Counted from the first letter of the stretch, positions 35,613 through 44,602 are shown. The stretch: 64,000 nucleotides of DNA from UBA967 sp044375555 (GCA_044375555.1 JBILML010000015.1:1-64000), one strand, 5' to 3'. The notes: generated by a model not told the origin, from the sequence alone. Made by a program: numbers and translations.

Positions 35613-37745
35613 TTGGACCGATCCTCAAACAGTTACCATGTCGGGGTCGCGTATCCTTTGAAAACCATCTCGGCAGCGGCGGAACTCGCGCAGCCGGGGG
35701 ACACGATCATCGTCCACGAGGGGATCTACCGCGAGGAGGTTAACCCGCCGCGTGGTGGTCTCTCCGACGCCCAGCGCATCATCTACACGGCCGCGCCCGG
35801 CGCAAAGGTCGTCATCAAGGGCTCGGAACCCGTCAAGGGGTGGACTCATTTCGAAAACGACACTTGGAAAGTCACGCTGCCGAACACCTTTTTTGGCGAT
35901 TTCAATCCCTACTCCGACCTGATCCGCGGGGATTGGTTCAACGCGAAGGGCCGGAAGCACCACACAGGGGCGGTTTACATTGATGGTCACTGGCTCAAAG
36001 AGGCACCTAGCAAAGAGATCGTGCTCAAGCCGGCGGGCACGACATTAAAATGCACTAAAAAGCCGGGAGCCCATCTCCTGAACATCGCGTGGCTTCAGCC
36101 AGTGGGAAATCCGGCAGGCAAGGTCCTGGCGACCTCTGCAACCAAGCGCAGGGGAGTCAACGATGCGGCCGCAGGAGAACTCGGGCAGGTCGTTGGCCAG
36201 ATCAAAAGCGAGAATTGGCTGGAGTTTGAGGGGGTCGATTTTGGTAGCGAAAGCTATGCACTTGCCTTCCATGTCGCCTCGGCGGGCTCCTCCTCCTTGG
36301 AAATCAGGAAAGACAGCATCAACGGCGCGGTTCTGGGGAGTGCCATCATCCCCGATACGGGCGGTTGGGATCAGTGGAAAACCGTGGAAGTGGGCATCGA
36401 TGTCCTGACCGGCATCAAAAATTTCGCGTTGTTTTTTAAAAACGATGAGACGACGGATACGATCGAGGTGTTCGACTACAAAGGCCTCCATGAATCCTGC
36501 CTCTGGTTTGCCGAGGTGGATGACAAGAGCACAACGATCTGGGCGCAGTTCAAGGATCTCGATCCGAATGAAAGGGAGATCGAGATCAATGTGCGGCGGA
36601 CGGTTTTCTATCCTCGCAAACCCGGGCGCGATTACATCACCGTGCGCGGCTTTACCATGATGCACGCCGCGACCCCCTGGGCGCCTCCGACGGCGGAGCA
36701 GGTCGGGTTGATCGGCACGCACTGGAGTAAGGGTTGGATTATCGAAAACAACACCATCAGCCACTCAAGATGCGTGGGGATCACTCTCGGCAAATACGGC
36801 GATGAATGGGACAACCGCTCCGCAACGGCGACGGCCTACAATGAGACCATCGAGCGCGCGCTGAAAAACGGTTGGAACAAGGAGACCGTCGGCAGCCATG
36901 TGGTGAGGAATAATACCGTGACCCACTGCGAGCAGGCCGGGATCGTGGGTAGCCTCGGGTGCATTTTCAGCACGGTGGAGGGCAACGAATTCCGTCACAT
37001 CTACACACACAAGCTCTTCAGCGGAGCAGAAATGGCAGCCATTAAGTTCCATGCGTCGATTGACATGGTGATCAAGGGCAACTTGGCCCGCCAATGTGGG
37101 GGAACCGGGGTGCTCTGGTTGGACTGGATGGCGCAGGGAACAAGAGTTTCCGGTAATCTCTTTTACAACAACCTTGACCCCAATGTATTTATGGAAGTCA
37201 ATCACGGCCCGTTTCTGCTGGATAACAATATTTTCCTGGGATTCACCTTCAAGAATTGGTCCCAAGGCGGGGCGTATTGCTACAACATCCTCCCCGGCGC
37301 GATCACGGTGGATCCGCAGACGCGGGAGACTCCTTACCACCGGCCACACTCCACCGAAGTGCTGGGACTCTCCAGCATCTCTGGCGGGGACGACCGGTAT
37401 CTGAACAACCTCATGACAGAGCCGGACCCCTTTGGTGCGATCGAAAATTTTAAGAATATGGTGCTAGATGGCAACCAGTTGGTTCGATGCGCCGAGGCTC
37501 TGGAGAAAGAAGACGGGGTTTACCTGTCCTTCGAATTGCCGGAAATCAATCCGACACAACCGGTGACTGCAAAACGCCTCGGTGAAACGCTGGTTTCCCA
37601 ATCTGCCTTTGAGAATCCGGACGGCACACCCGTGACGCTCGCCATCGATTACTTCGGCAAGCCCCGCGATCCGGCGAACCCCGGAGCCGGCCCGTTCGCT
37701 GGGCTGAAGCCCGGCAGGCATGAAATCAAGGTCTGGCCCAAATGA
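35613..37745 (+). CDS. Right-handed parallel beta-helix protein with CBM6-like insert
   Basis: About 710 residues. The N-terminal PLKTISAAAELAQPGDTIIV and VHEGIYREEVNPPRGG is typical of DUF1565/pectate-lyase-like beta-helix proteins. A CBM6-like segment lies at about 170-285 (WLEFEGVDFGSESYALAFHV, GWDQWKTVEVGID). Helix coils follow (WIIENNTISHSRCVGITLG, SHVVRNNTVTHCEQAGIVGS). Possible roles are polysaccharide lyase or glycosidase. The start is unclear: TTG at 35613 has no good ribosome binding site, and the usual Gly/Asp-rich turn after YHV seems to be missing, so a small N-terminal deletion or frameshift is possible. No signal peptide in this frame. Confidence 0.72.
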   Translation: MDRSSNSYHVGVAYPLKTISAAAELAQPGDTIIVHEGIYREEVNPPRGGLSDAQRIIYTAAPGAKVVIKGSEPVKGWTHFENDTWKVTLPNTFFGDFNPYSDLIRGDWFNAKGRKHHTGAVYIDGHWLKEAPSKEIVLKPAGTTLKCTKKPGAHLLNIAWLQPVGNPAGKVLATSATKRRGVNDAAAGELGQVVGQIKSENWLEFEGVDFGSESYALAFHVASAGSSSLEIRKDSINGAVLGSAIIPDTGGWDQWKTVEVGIDVLTGIKNFALFFKNDETTDTIEVFDYKGLHESCLWFAEVDDKSTTIWAQFKDLDPNEREIEINVRRTVFYPRKPGRDYITVRGFTMMHAATPWAPPTAEQVGLIGTHWSKGWIIENNTISHSRCVGITLGKYGDEWDNRSATATAYNETIERALKNGWNKETVGSHVVRNNTVTHCEQAGIVGSLGCIFSTVEGNEFRHIYTHKLFSGAEMAAIKFHASIDMVIKGNLARQCGGTGVLWLDWMAQGTRVSGNLFYNNLDPNVFMEVNHGPFLLDNNIFLGFTFKNWSQGGAYCYNILPGAITVDPQTRETPYHRPHSTEVLGLSSISGGDDRYLNNLMTEPDPFGAIENFKNMVLDGNQLVRCAEALEKEDGVYLSFELPEINPTQPVTAKRLGETLVSQSAFENPDGTPVTLAIDYFGKPRDPANPGAGPFAGLKPGRHEIKVWPK

Positions 37746-37817
37746 GTGCTAAAAAAACACCTTGCCCCCATCAAATCTTTGTCAGCAACTCGCGCATTGC
37801 TTCGCAGCCCTTTAATA

Positions 37818-37857
37818 AACTTGGGTCTTGCTTAGTTTGTAGGAAAAAACCCAAGTT
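37818..37857 (+). promoter_or_regulatory. 9-bp inverted repeat around the ribosome binding site of the 37863 gene
   Basis: AACTTGGGT at 37818-37826 and ACCCAAGTT at 37849-37857 are perfect complements separated by 22 bases. The loop holds TAGGAAAAA, the likely ribosome binding site, and the right arm ends 5 bases before the ATG. It could be an operator for a dimeric regulator or an RNA hairpin that affects translation. Confidence 0.5.
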
Positions 37858-37862
37858 CAACC

Positions 37863-38990
37863 ATGAATAAAGAGGAATTCACGCGCAGCATTTTGGATTT
37901 GCCGGTGTTTGACACGCATTCCCATATCAATGCTCCAAATAGGTCGATGGCAGCGCGAAACTTTGCGGAGCTGGGCCACTACTTCTGGCTTGCCCAGCAA
38001 TTGAAAGGCGTTGGCTGGGAAGAGGCTCAGACGATGGATGATTCTGCGGCGGAAGCCTACTTCGACGCATTCCTCAAGACGGAAAACACCGCCATGAATT
38101 GGTGTTTGCGCAAGATCTTGCTTGATCTTTACGGGCTCACAATTCGCACACCGCAGGATATCCGAACGGCTGACAGCATGATCCGGGAGCGGGCAGGGAC
38201 CTCGGGCCACATCGAAGAAGTTTGCCAAAAAGGAAAAATCCGGAAAATCACGCAGAATCTCGTGTCCCAGGCCACTTTCCCAAGCGTGCCGGAATCGGGT
38301 GTGCTGGTGGCAGACACGCTGAACGAGCCAGTTTCTTCGTTTTTGGAAAACCCCTCGGAGGATGCTGTCGGCAAGGCGGTTTCCTCGCTGCACGCTGCTA
38401 TCGATGCCATGGCCTCGGCGGGCCAAAAGGGGGCGCGGATTGATTTCAACCTCTTTGAATCCATCGCGAACATCCCTTGGCGCCACGCCCTTCTTGATGC
38501 GATTTTCTCCCGGCTGCATGCCCGCAAAATGTTTGTTCAGATGTTTATCGGTATGATTCGCCGCTCTGGCGGATCATTTCCCCAGGACGATCCGACCCGC
38601 ATCACGGGGCTCATTCCCTTTTTTCAAAAATATCCGGATTGCCGGTTTGAATTGGTGTGCGCCGCGGAGGGCAACGGCCTGGATGTCGTGCAGGCCGCGG
38701 TGATGAATCCGAATGTAAATCCCGGCGGGCTTTGGTGGTATACCTTCCGACCCTCGATGTATTTTCAAACGATGGAGCAGAGGCTCGAGGCGCTTGCCCC
38801 GCTCAAATGCCCGATTCTTGCCAGTGACGCGACCAGTATCGAGTGGTGTTATGGAAAAACCATGCTGGTCAAGACTCTCATCGCCGAATTTCTTTTCGGG
38901 AAGGTGCAAGCGGGATGGATTTCAGAAGATTGCGCGATCCGAACGGCCTCGGCTTGGTTGTATGATGCGCCAGCCGCTTATTACATTTAG
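37863..38990 (+). CDS. Uronate isomerase-like amidohydrolase family protein
   Basis: A 375-residue metal-dependent TIM-barrel protein. The N-terminal metal motif is LPVFDTHSHINAP near residues 14-26, then a helical insert (MDDSAAEAYFDAFLK) as in uronate isomerases. The later LVCAAEGNGLDVVQAAVMNPNVNPGGLWWY and CPILASDATSIEW match the C-terminal half of UxaC-like proteins, including the metal Asp. It is about 100 residues shorter than UxaC at 22641 and clearly a different subgroup. It probably isomerises or hydrolyses another sugar acid from the same glycan. A perfect inverted repeat precedes the start. Confidence 0.75.
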   Translation: MNKEEFTRSILDLPVFDTHSHINAPNRSMAARNFAELGHYFWLAQQLKGVGWEEAQTMDDSAAEAYFDAFLKTENTAMNWCLRKILLDLYGLTIRTPQDIRTADSMIRERAGTSGHIEEVCQKGKIRKITQNLVSQATFPSVPESGVLVADTLNEPVSSFLENPSEDAVGKAVSSLHAAIDAMASAGQKGARIDFNLFESIANIPWRHALLDAIFSRLHARKMFVQMFIGMIRRSGGSFPQDDPTRITGLIPFFQKYPDCRFELVCAAEGNGLDVVQAAVMNPNVNPGGLWWYTFRPSMYFQTMEQRLEALAPLKCPILASDATSIEWCYGKTMLVKTLIAEFLFGKVQAGWISEDCAIRTASAWLYDAPAAYYI

Positions 38991-39019
38991 CGCGAGATCA
39001 ACTCAGGGCGCCGTTAGGA

Positions 39020-39841
39020 TCAGTCATGAGAGTGATCTCTCACGGATTGGCGATATTCGATAGGGGACATGCCCGTTGATTGCTTGAATTGCCGACTAAA
39101 AAAATAGATATCCGAGTATCCAAGGGCTTCCGATATTTCCTTGATCCGCAGACACGATCCGTGCAGATGGTTTTTAGCATGATGAATGCGGTGGCGGATG
39201 GCGAAATCCATGGGGGATTCTCCAGAGATCGCCATAAACCGACGGCTGAATGTGGAGACCGACATCCTGGCTGCAAAAGCCATTTCCTTTAGGCTAAGGC
39301 GTTCCAGTGGATGGTTTCTCAAACGCTCCATCATTTGGAGGATCAAGGCATCGGGGTCCTTGGGGGCGGGCGTGTGGGCATTGCGCCAAACTTGCGCGAG
39401 AATTTGATAACAAAGACCTGCGGTTTGTTGTGCTGCTAGGGCATCATCATACTGCGAGGTCTGAATCGCCGCCTGACAAAGATCGCGAAGTCCAAAAAAG
39501 TTTGATGCCTCCACCCCCATCAAGCTCCCGACATTCTCCTGCAGAATATCTCCCTTTCCATCCACAGGAAGAAAACGGCAAGCAAAGTTTCGGAATGGTA
39601 TAGAAGAAACTGATTTGGCCGATAATTCTTGGTGTGGCGAAAATACAAAGCAAACCCCTGGATGGATGGGGTAGGTCTTGCCCAGCGTTTTCATCTCGGC
39701 TTGACCCTCGAGCGCGACCCACAGGTTAAAACAATTCGGGATCGGTCTTGTCCAGCGCCAATTCTCTGAACATAAGTCAAATGGGCCGAGGACAATCTTC
39801 AGCTCTTTAAAGGGCAGGGGAGGAACTTTTTTTGGTTTCAT
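39020..39841 (-). CDS. AraC family transcriptional regulator
   Basis: A 273-residue regulator. The N-terminal half is a cupin-like sensor domain (FNLWVALEGQAEMKTLGKTY, HPGVCFVFSPHQELSA). The C-terminal half carries two helix-turn-helix motifs: LSLKEMAFAARMSVSTFSRRF and IKEISEALGYSDIYFFSRQF followed by KQSTGMSPIEYRQS, the AraC signature. Ligands of such cupin domains are usually sugars. It is the only AraC-type gene here, divergent from the PEP-CTERM repeat protein, and has operator copy C about 200 bases upstream. I infer that it controls the tandem sites in this block and its own gene. Confidence 0.9.
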   Translation of the reverse strand: MKPKKVPPLPFKELKIVLGPFDLCSENWRWTRPIPNCFNLWVALEGQAEMKTLGKTYPIHPGVCFVFSPHQELSAKSVSSIPFRNFACRFLPVDGKGDILQENVGSLMGVEASNFFGLRDLCQAAIQTSQYDDALAAQQTAGLCYQILAQVWRNAHTPAPKDPDALILQMMERLRNHPLERLSLKEMAFAARMSVSTFSRRFMAISGESPMDFAIRHRIHHAKNHLHGSCLRIKEISEALGYSDIYFFSRQFKQSTGMSPIEYRQSVRDHSHD

Positions 39842-40043
39842 GGCATGATTTTACAAAAAAATATGTGGTTGTTTACGGCGCACCCGCTTTGAGCATTCCC
39901 CAAAATGAAGAAATAATACATGCTAAAATGCTGATGGGTTGTGATGTGGCTCTCAGGTTTCAGAGATTTGAATTCGGGTCGTGAGTTGGTATGGGTTCAA
40001 AGTTGAAAGATTGCTGGAGATTTTACCCCAAAAGCATCTGCTA

Positions 40044-40080
40044 GGCGATAGACAATCTTTTTATTTTTTTGCATTATTCA
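40044..40080 (-). promoter_or_regulatory. Tandem AraC-type operator, copy C
   Basis: Minus-strand half-sites AATAATGCAAA and GATTGTCTATC, 21 bases apart, about 200 bases before the AraC-type gene. Downstream, GGGGTAAAATC could supply a -10 element. Sequence beyond the site resembles the prepilin-like gene leader, so this copy may come from a duplicated promoter. Confidence 0.65.
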
Positions 40081-40451
40081 TCTATCGAACTCGTTTCCTT
40101 GAGGCATCGGGAATCCTGTTGAGTATGGCAGAGTCTGGAAGCGAAACAGCCGAAGCTCCAAATTTCTGCGGAGAGGGGTGGGGGAGCCTCATGCCTCCTG
40201 AAAAGTAAATCAGCCACCTCAAGAGCTATTTCCCCCTGCTGGCCGTCGCCTCCTCGAGCTTCGACTCCTTGATGGGGCTGAATCTTTTTTGGGCCCTCGT
40301 TTCAGCTTGGCAGGAAATCGCTCGAATGGCTGGCTTGTTTATTCACTCCCTCCACCTGTGTGTGAGGGGCTGGCGACAAATGTCATTGGGTGGCAGGGCG
40401 CCGGCAGGGTTGAAAGTTTATTCTGCTCAATTGAGGTAAAAACATCCGCAG

Positions 40452-40487
40452 AATTGTGCAAATAAAAGAATTTTTAGTCCATTGTCT
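40452..40487 (+). promoter_or_regulatory. Tandem AraC-type operator, copy D
   Basis: Plus-strand half-sites AATTGTGCAAA and TTTAGTCCATT, 21 bases apart, about 105 bases before the beta-strand-repeat/PEP-CTERM gene at 40592. Confidence 0.6.
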
Positions 40488-40591
40488 GCTCTAACCAAAC
40501 ATGAGAATTTTTTCTCACAGATTTAAACTGCAGCGGACCTAGAGATTCCAAATCAAGTGTAATTTCACCACCTAACCCCTGACAACCCCCA

Positions 40592-43500
40592 ATGTTTAAA
40601 AAGTTCCCTTCCTACCCTTTTATCAGGTCATGCCTGCGAGTTGTCATCACGGTGGGCCTCGCGGCGAGTCCAGTATTTGCTGCCAATTACTACAACTATG
40701 GGAATAACGGGAGCTTTCTCAATGTGGCGGCCGAGTATTCCAACACCGACGGGAGCACCGTGAATGCAACCGCGACCCCGAATAATGCCACCACCGATTT
40801 GTTCTTCTTGAATTCCACGGTGGGAAGTTCAGGCGCGCTGACTTTCTATACTGGGAATAGCTCTCTTCGGTTTAATTCAATGACATTCCGAAGTAATGTG
40901 GGGAGTATTCAATTCGACCGTAATACGATGGCGGCCCCAACAACCACTGCCAGCATTTTGAATAGCGGTGGTGGGATTACGATGAATGCCGGTGCCGGTC
41001 CGGTCACTTGGGGAAGCGCTGACCAGAGGGTTGTCTTGGGAGCGGAAGCGGATTTCACCATTGCCAACAATTCCAGCAGCGATCTCACATTCAATCGAGA
41101 AGTCCAAAGTGTTACGAACAATACAACCCGCACGATCACCGTGGCTGGTTCAGGATCTGGGAATACAATTTTCTATAATATAGCGACACAATCCAACGGT
41201 AGGGAAACCGCCATGACGATCAACACCAGTGGCAGCGGGATCGTGAAATTTGTTGGCAATAATACCTACCTGGGAGCCACAACCATTAACGCCGGAACCC
41301 TCCAGCTTGGCGACGGCGGCACCGCCGGGGCCCTCGCTGCTGGCAGCGCTATTACAAACAACGGCACGCTGGTCTTCAACCGCAGCAATACAGTCACACA
41401 AGGCACGAACTTTGCTTCAGTCATTGCTGGCACCGGCAATCTCACCCAAGCCGGCTCCGGCACACTGATCCTCTCCGGCAACAACACCTACACGGGCACC
41501 ACCACGGTCAGCGCGGGAACCCTTTCCCTTGGAGGCAACCAGAGCCTTGGGGCGATCGCCGGGTCGGGGAGCATCAGCCTGTCGAGTTACAATCTCTCCG
41601 CGGCCTCCGCCAGCAGCACCACCTTCTCCGGTGTGATGTCAGGCACCGGAGCATTCACCAAGAGCGGCATCGGCACGCTCACAGTCTCTGGAGTAAACAC
41701 CTACACTGGCGCCACCACGATCAATGGCGGCACTCTCAGCATCGAATCCATTACCAATGGGGGTATCGCTGGTGCTCTGGGTAACTCGACCAACGCCGCC
41801 GGCAACCTCATCCTCGGCGGCGGCGAATTGGCCTACACCGGTAGCACAGCATCCACGGATCGCGCATTCACCCTCGCCGCCGACACCACCAGCACCATCA
41901 ATGTCACCCAATCCGGCACCAGCCTCACAATCAGCGGTGCAGCAGCCAGCACCACCGGATCCCTCGCCAAGGCCGGCGCAGGCACACTCATCCTCTCGGG
42001 TAACAATAGCTACTCCGGCACCACTACCATCTCCGCTGGCACGCTCTCGCTTAACAATGCCGCACTCAACAACCAGACCATCCAAGGAAATATCAATATT
42101 AACGGCGGCGCGTTGAATCTCGGTGCAGGCCATCAAATCGCGGATTCCTCGAACATCACCTTGAGCAGTGGCACTATGGCTGTCGCTAACCGCACGGAAT
42201 CCATCAACGCCATGTCAATGAGTGGTGGAAACCTGACAATTTCGACTGGAGTCCTCACTCTTGGCGCGGCCGGTTCCCTATCAAACTTCACAGGGGGTGT
42301 CGTAACAATATCTGGAACCAACGGAAGGATAAACACCAACGGCACCACCACGCTGGGGAACGCCACCTTCGATTATACCAATGCCAGCGGTGGCACAGCT
42401 GGGCTGGCCCTTGGTGGCGATATTGTGGTGAATGCAAATACCACCGCAAATTTCACAATTTCCGGAGGGAGCACCACGCGAATCATACTCATGGATGCCA
42501 ACCGTGTTTTCGATATTGGCTCCGGTGGAAATATGAATGTCGGCTGGCGCATCAGGAGCGTGACAGATTCCTTGGGTGCCCTAACAAAAAACGGTTCCGG
42601 CACGCTCACCCTCACGGCGTCGAACCCCTACGGCAATGGCACGACCATCAATGACGGCACCCTCGTCCTCGGCACCGCCACAGACACTCTGGCCAACACC
42701 GGCGCCGTCACCATCAACGGCGGCACTCTCTCTCTTGGCGCGAACCGCGATACCGTGGGCGTCGTGACCCTCGCCGGCGGTGACATTACCGGAACCACCG
42801 GCATTCTCACAGGAGCCGCCTACGCACTCCAAAGCGGAAATGTCACCGCCATCCTCGGCGGCACCTCCATTGCCGCCACGAAGACCACGGCAGGCACCGT
42901 CATTCTCTCCGGTGCGAATACCTACACCGGAGCAACGACAATCAGCGCCGGCACACTGCAGATCGGTGATGGTTTCACATCCGGATCCCTTAGCGCGACA
43001 ACCGCGATCACCAACAATGCCGACCTCGTCTTTCATCGATCGGATGATTTCACGGTATCGAATAGCATCACCGGCACCGGCAATTTGAGTCATAGCGGTG
43101 TCGGTAGGCTCACACTCACTGGCAACCATACCTATGACGGCACAACCACGATTAGCCTCGGCACAATCGAAATCGGTGCCGCGGGCCGTCTTGGAGCTGG
43201 AAGCTACGCGGGGAATATCTCCAACAATGGCACCCTCATCTACAGCGGCACGAACGCCCAAACTCTCTCTGGCAGTATCAGCGGCACGGGTGCGCTGACC
43301 CAAAACGCCTCCAGCACCCTCACACTCACCGGCAATAACAGCTACACCGGCACGACCACGATTCAAGCGGGCACGATCAGACTCCAAAACACGGCCTCAA
43401 ACAGCCAGACAATCGTTGGAGATATTACCGTCAGCGGTGGTCAGCTCTCCCTGGCTACTACTAATCAAATCGCGGATACAGCCTCGGTCACGCTGACAAG

Positions 43501-44602
43501 CGGAAGTATTGAGCTGTCCACTTACAATGAAACAATCAACTCTCTCACGATGTCCGGAGGCAGTCTCCGCCGCTCTACCAACACACTCGCCCTGAATTCC
43601 GCATCGTCCTTCACCGGCGGAGCCTTGAACTTTGCGTCAAATACCTCCCGAATAAGCACCAATGGAACAAGCACCCTCGGCGATGTGACATTTGATTTCT
43701 CGGTAGCCAGTGGAACCTCCACCTTGGGTCTTCAGCTCGGCGGCAATATCGCCGTCAATGCCAGCACCACGGCGAATTTTACAAATTCCGGCGGCGGTCT
43801 TGGTAGAATCGATCTCAATGGAGCCGACCGCACGATCGATGTAGGCGCTGGGGCCACTGTTAATGTGGATTGGACGATAGCCGGTTCTGGCTATGGCATC
43901 ACGAAAAACGGCACCGGCACACTGGTGCTCAATGCCAATAACACCTACACTGGCGGCACGGTCATCAACTCCGGCACGCTCGAAGCCGCCCACGCGGGCG
44001 CGCTGGTCTCGAACAACACTGTGCAAGTTACCGGAGGCACACTGTTGGTGACTGCGGATGATGCGATCAATGGGAAAAATATCCAGATGGGCGGCAGCGG
44101 CATCGGGCTGCAATTTAGCGGGAACTACAGCGGAGCGATCGGGAATCTAACCCTGAGCGCCAACTCCATCATCGACCTGGGAACCGGAAGCGTGCAGATC
44201 CTGTTCCAAGGCCTGACCTCATCGAACCACACCTTGAGTTTTTACAACTGGTCCGGCACAACGCTGTGGAATGGGGGCAATGGCACCACCGACACCGACA
44301 AAGTCTATTTCGGCCCGGATCTCAGCGACGAAGCATTGGCAAAAATCTATTTCCACAGCGGCGCGGTGGGCGTCGGCGACAGCTTCCTAGGCAGCGGCTA
44401 CGACCTTGGGCTTCAGGAAACGAGCTGGGATTCCGGTTTAGATGGCTACCACATCATCCCCGTCCCCGAACCCGAAACCTATGCCGCCGGCCTCCTGCTC
44501 CTCCTCGGCGGGGCGTGGTGGATGTGGCGAAACCGGAAATCTGAAGCGTGTAGCCACGGCACTCCGCTGCCGTGTGGGGTTAAGGGAACTACACTGAAGT
44601 AA
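40592..44602 (+). CDS. Autotransporter-associated beta-strand repeat protein with PEP-CTERM anchor
   Basis: A 1336-residue surface or exported protein. Signal peptide IRSCLRVVITVGLAASPVFA. At least nine beta-strand repeats of the form N-x-Y-x-G-x-T-T-I-x-x-G-T-L occur from about residue 225 on (NNTYTGTTTVSAGTLSLGG, GANTYTGATTISAGTLQIG and others). A module of about 160 residues occurs twice (near 490-655 and 930-1095). The C-terminus has VPEPETYAAGLLLLLGGAWW then RNRK, the PEP-CTERM signal recognised by exosortase. About 22 extra residues follow RNRK and are encoded by a REP-like hairpin sequence. The N-terminus is paralogous to the 2106-3233 protein. No exosortase gene is in the window. Confidence 0.88.
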   Translation: MFKKFPSYPFIRSCLRVVITVGLAASPVFAANYYNYGNNGSFLNVAAEYSNTDGSTVNATATPNNATTDLFFLNSTVGSSGALTFYTGNSSLRFNSMTFRSNVGSIQFDRNTMAAPTTTASILNSGGGITMNAGAGPVTWGSADQRVVLGAEADFTIANNSSSDLTFNREVQSVTNNTTRTITVAGSGSGNTIFYNIATQSNGRETAMTINTSGSGIVKFVGNNTYLGATTINAGTLQLGDGGTAGALAAGSAITNNGTLVFNRSNTVTQGTNFASVIAGTGNLTQAGSGTLILSGNNTYTGTTTVSAGTLSLGGNQSLGAIAGSGSISLSSYNLSAASASSTTFSGVMSGTGAFTKSGIGTLTVSGVNTYTGATTINGGTLSIESITNGGIAGALGNSTNAAGNLILGGGELAYTGSTASTDRAFTLAADTTSTINVTQSGTSLTISGAAASTTGSLAKAGAGTLILSGNNSYSGTTTISAGTLSLNNAALNNQTIQGNININGGALNLGAGHQIADSSNITLSSGTMAVANRTESINAMSMSGGNLTISTGVLTLGAAGSLSNFTGGVVTISGTNGRINTNGTTTLGNATFDYTNASGGTAGLALGGDIVVNANTTANFTISGGSTTRIILMDANRVFDIGSGGNMNVGWRIRSVTDSLGALTKNGSGTLTLTASNPYGNGTTINDGTLVLGTATDTLANTGAVTINGGTLSLGANRDTVGVVTLAGGDITGTTGILTGAAYALQSGNVTAILGGTSIAATKTTAGTVILSGANTYTGATTISAGTLQIGDGFTSGSLSATTAITNNADLVFHRSDDFTVSNSITGTGNLSHSGVGRLTLTGNHTYDGTTTISLGTIEIGAAGRLGAGSYAGNISNNGTLIYSGTNAQTLSGSISGTGALTQNASSTLTLTGNNSYTGTTTIQAGTIRLQNTASNSQTIVGDITVSGGQLSLATTNQIADTASVTLTSGSIELSTYNETINSLTMSGGSLRRSTNTLALNSASSFTGGALNFASNTSRISTNGTSTLGDVTFDFSVASGTSTLGLQLGGNIAVNASTTANFTNSGGGLGRIDLNGADRTIDVGAGATVNVDWTIAGSGYGITKNGTGTLVLNANNTYTGGTVINSGTLEAAHAGALVSNNTVQVTGGTLLVTADDAINGKNIQMGGSGIGLQFSGNYSGAIGNLTLSANSIIDLGTGSVQILFQGLTSSNHTLSFYNWSGTTLWNGGNGTTDTDKVYFGPDLSDEALAKIYFHSGAVGVGDSFLGSGYDLGLQETSWDSGLDGYHIIPVPEPETYAAGLLLLLGGAWWMWRNRKSEACSHGTPLPCGVKGTTLK

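Larger units (their letters stand above)
39842..40591. other. Divergent control region between AraC regulator and PEP-CTERM repeat gene
   Basis: A 750-base gap with operator copies C (40044-40080, leftward) and D (40452-40487, rightward). The 39967-40080 part resembles the leader of the prepilin-like gene at 16427-16540. A small hairpin TGAGAA-TTTT-TTCTCA lies at 40502-40517, between copy D and the 40592 gene. No coding is convincing; the 75-codon plus frame starting at 39981 crosses copy C and looks fortuitous. Confidence 0.65.

Noticed and set aside
39027..39042. TGAGAG-TGAT-CTCTCA hairpin as a terminator between convergent genes
   Set aside because: It lies inside the last codons of the AraC gene and has no T run on either strand.
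39890..39930. AATAATACATGC near the AraC gene as an eighth operator copy
   Set aside because: The left half is only partial and the expected right half is absent.
39981..40208. 75-codon plus-strand frame in the AraC/PEP-CTERM gap
   Set aside because: It crosses operator copy C and the duplicated leader, and shows no domain.
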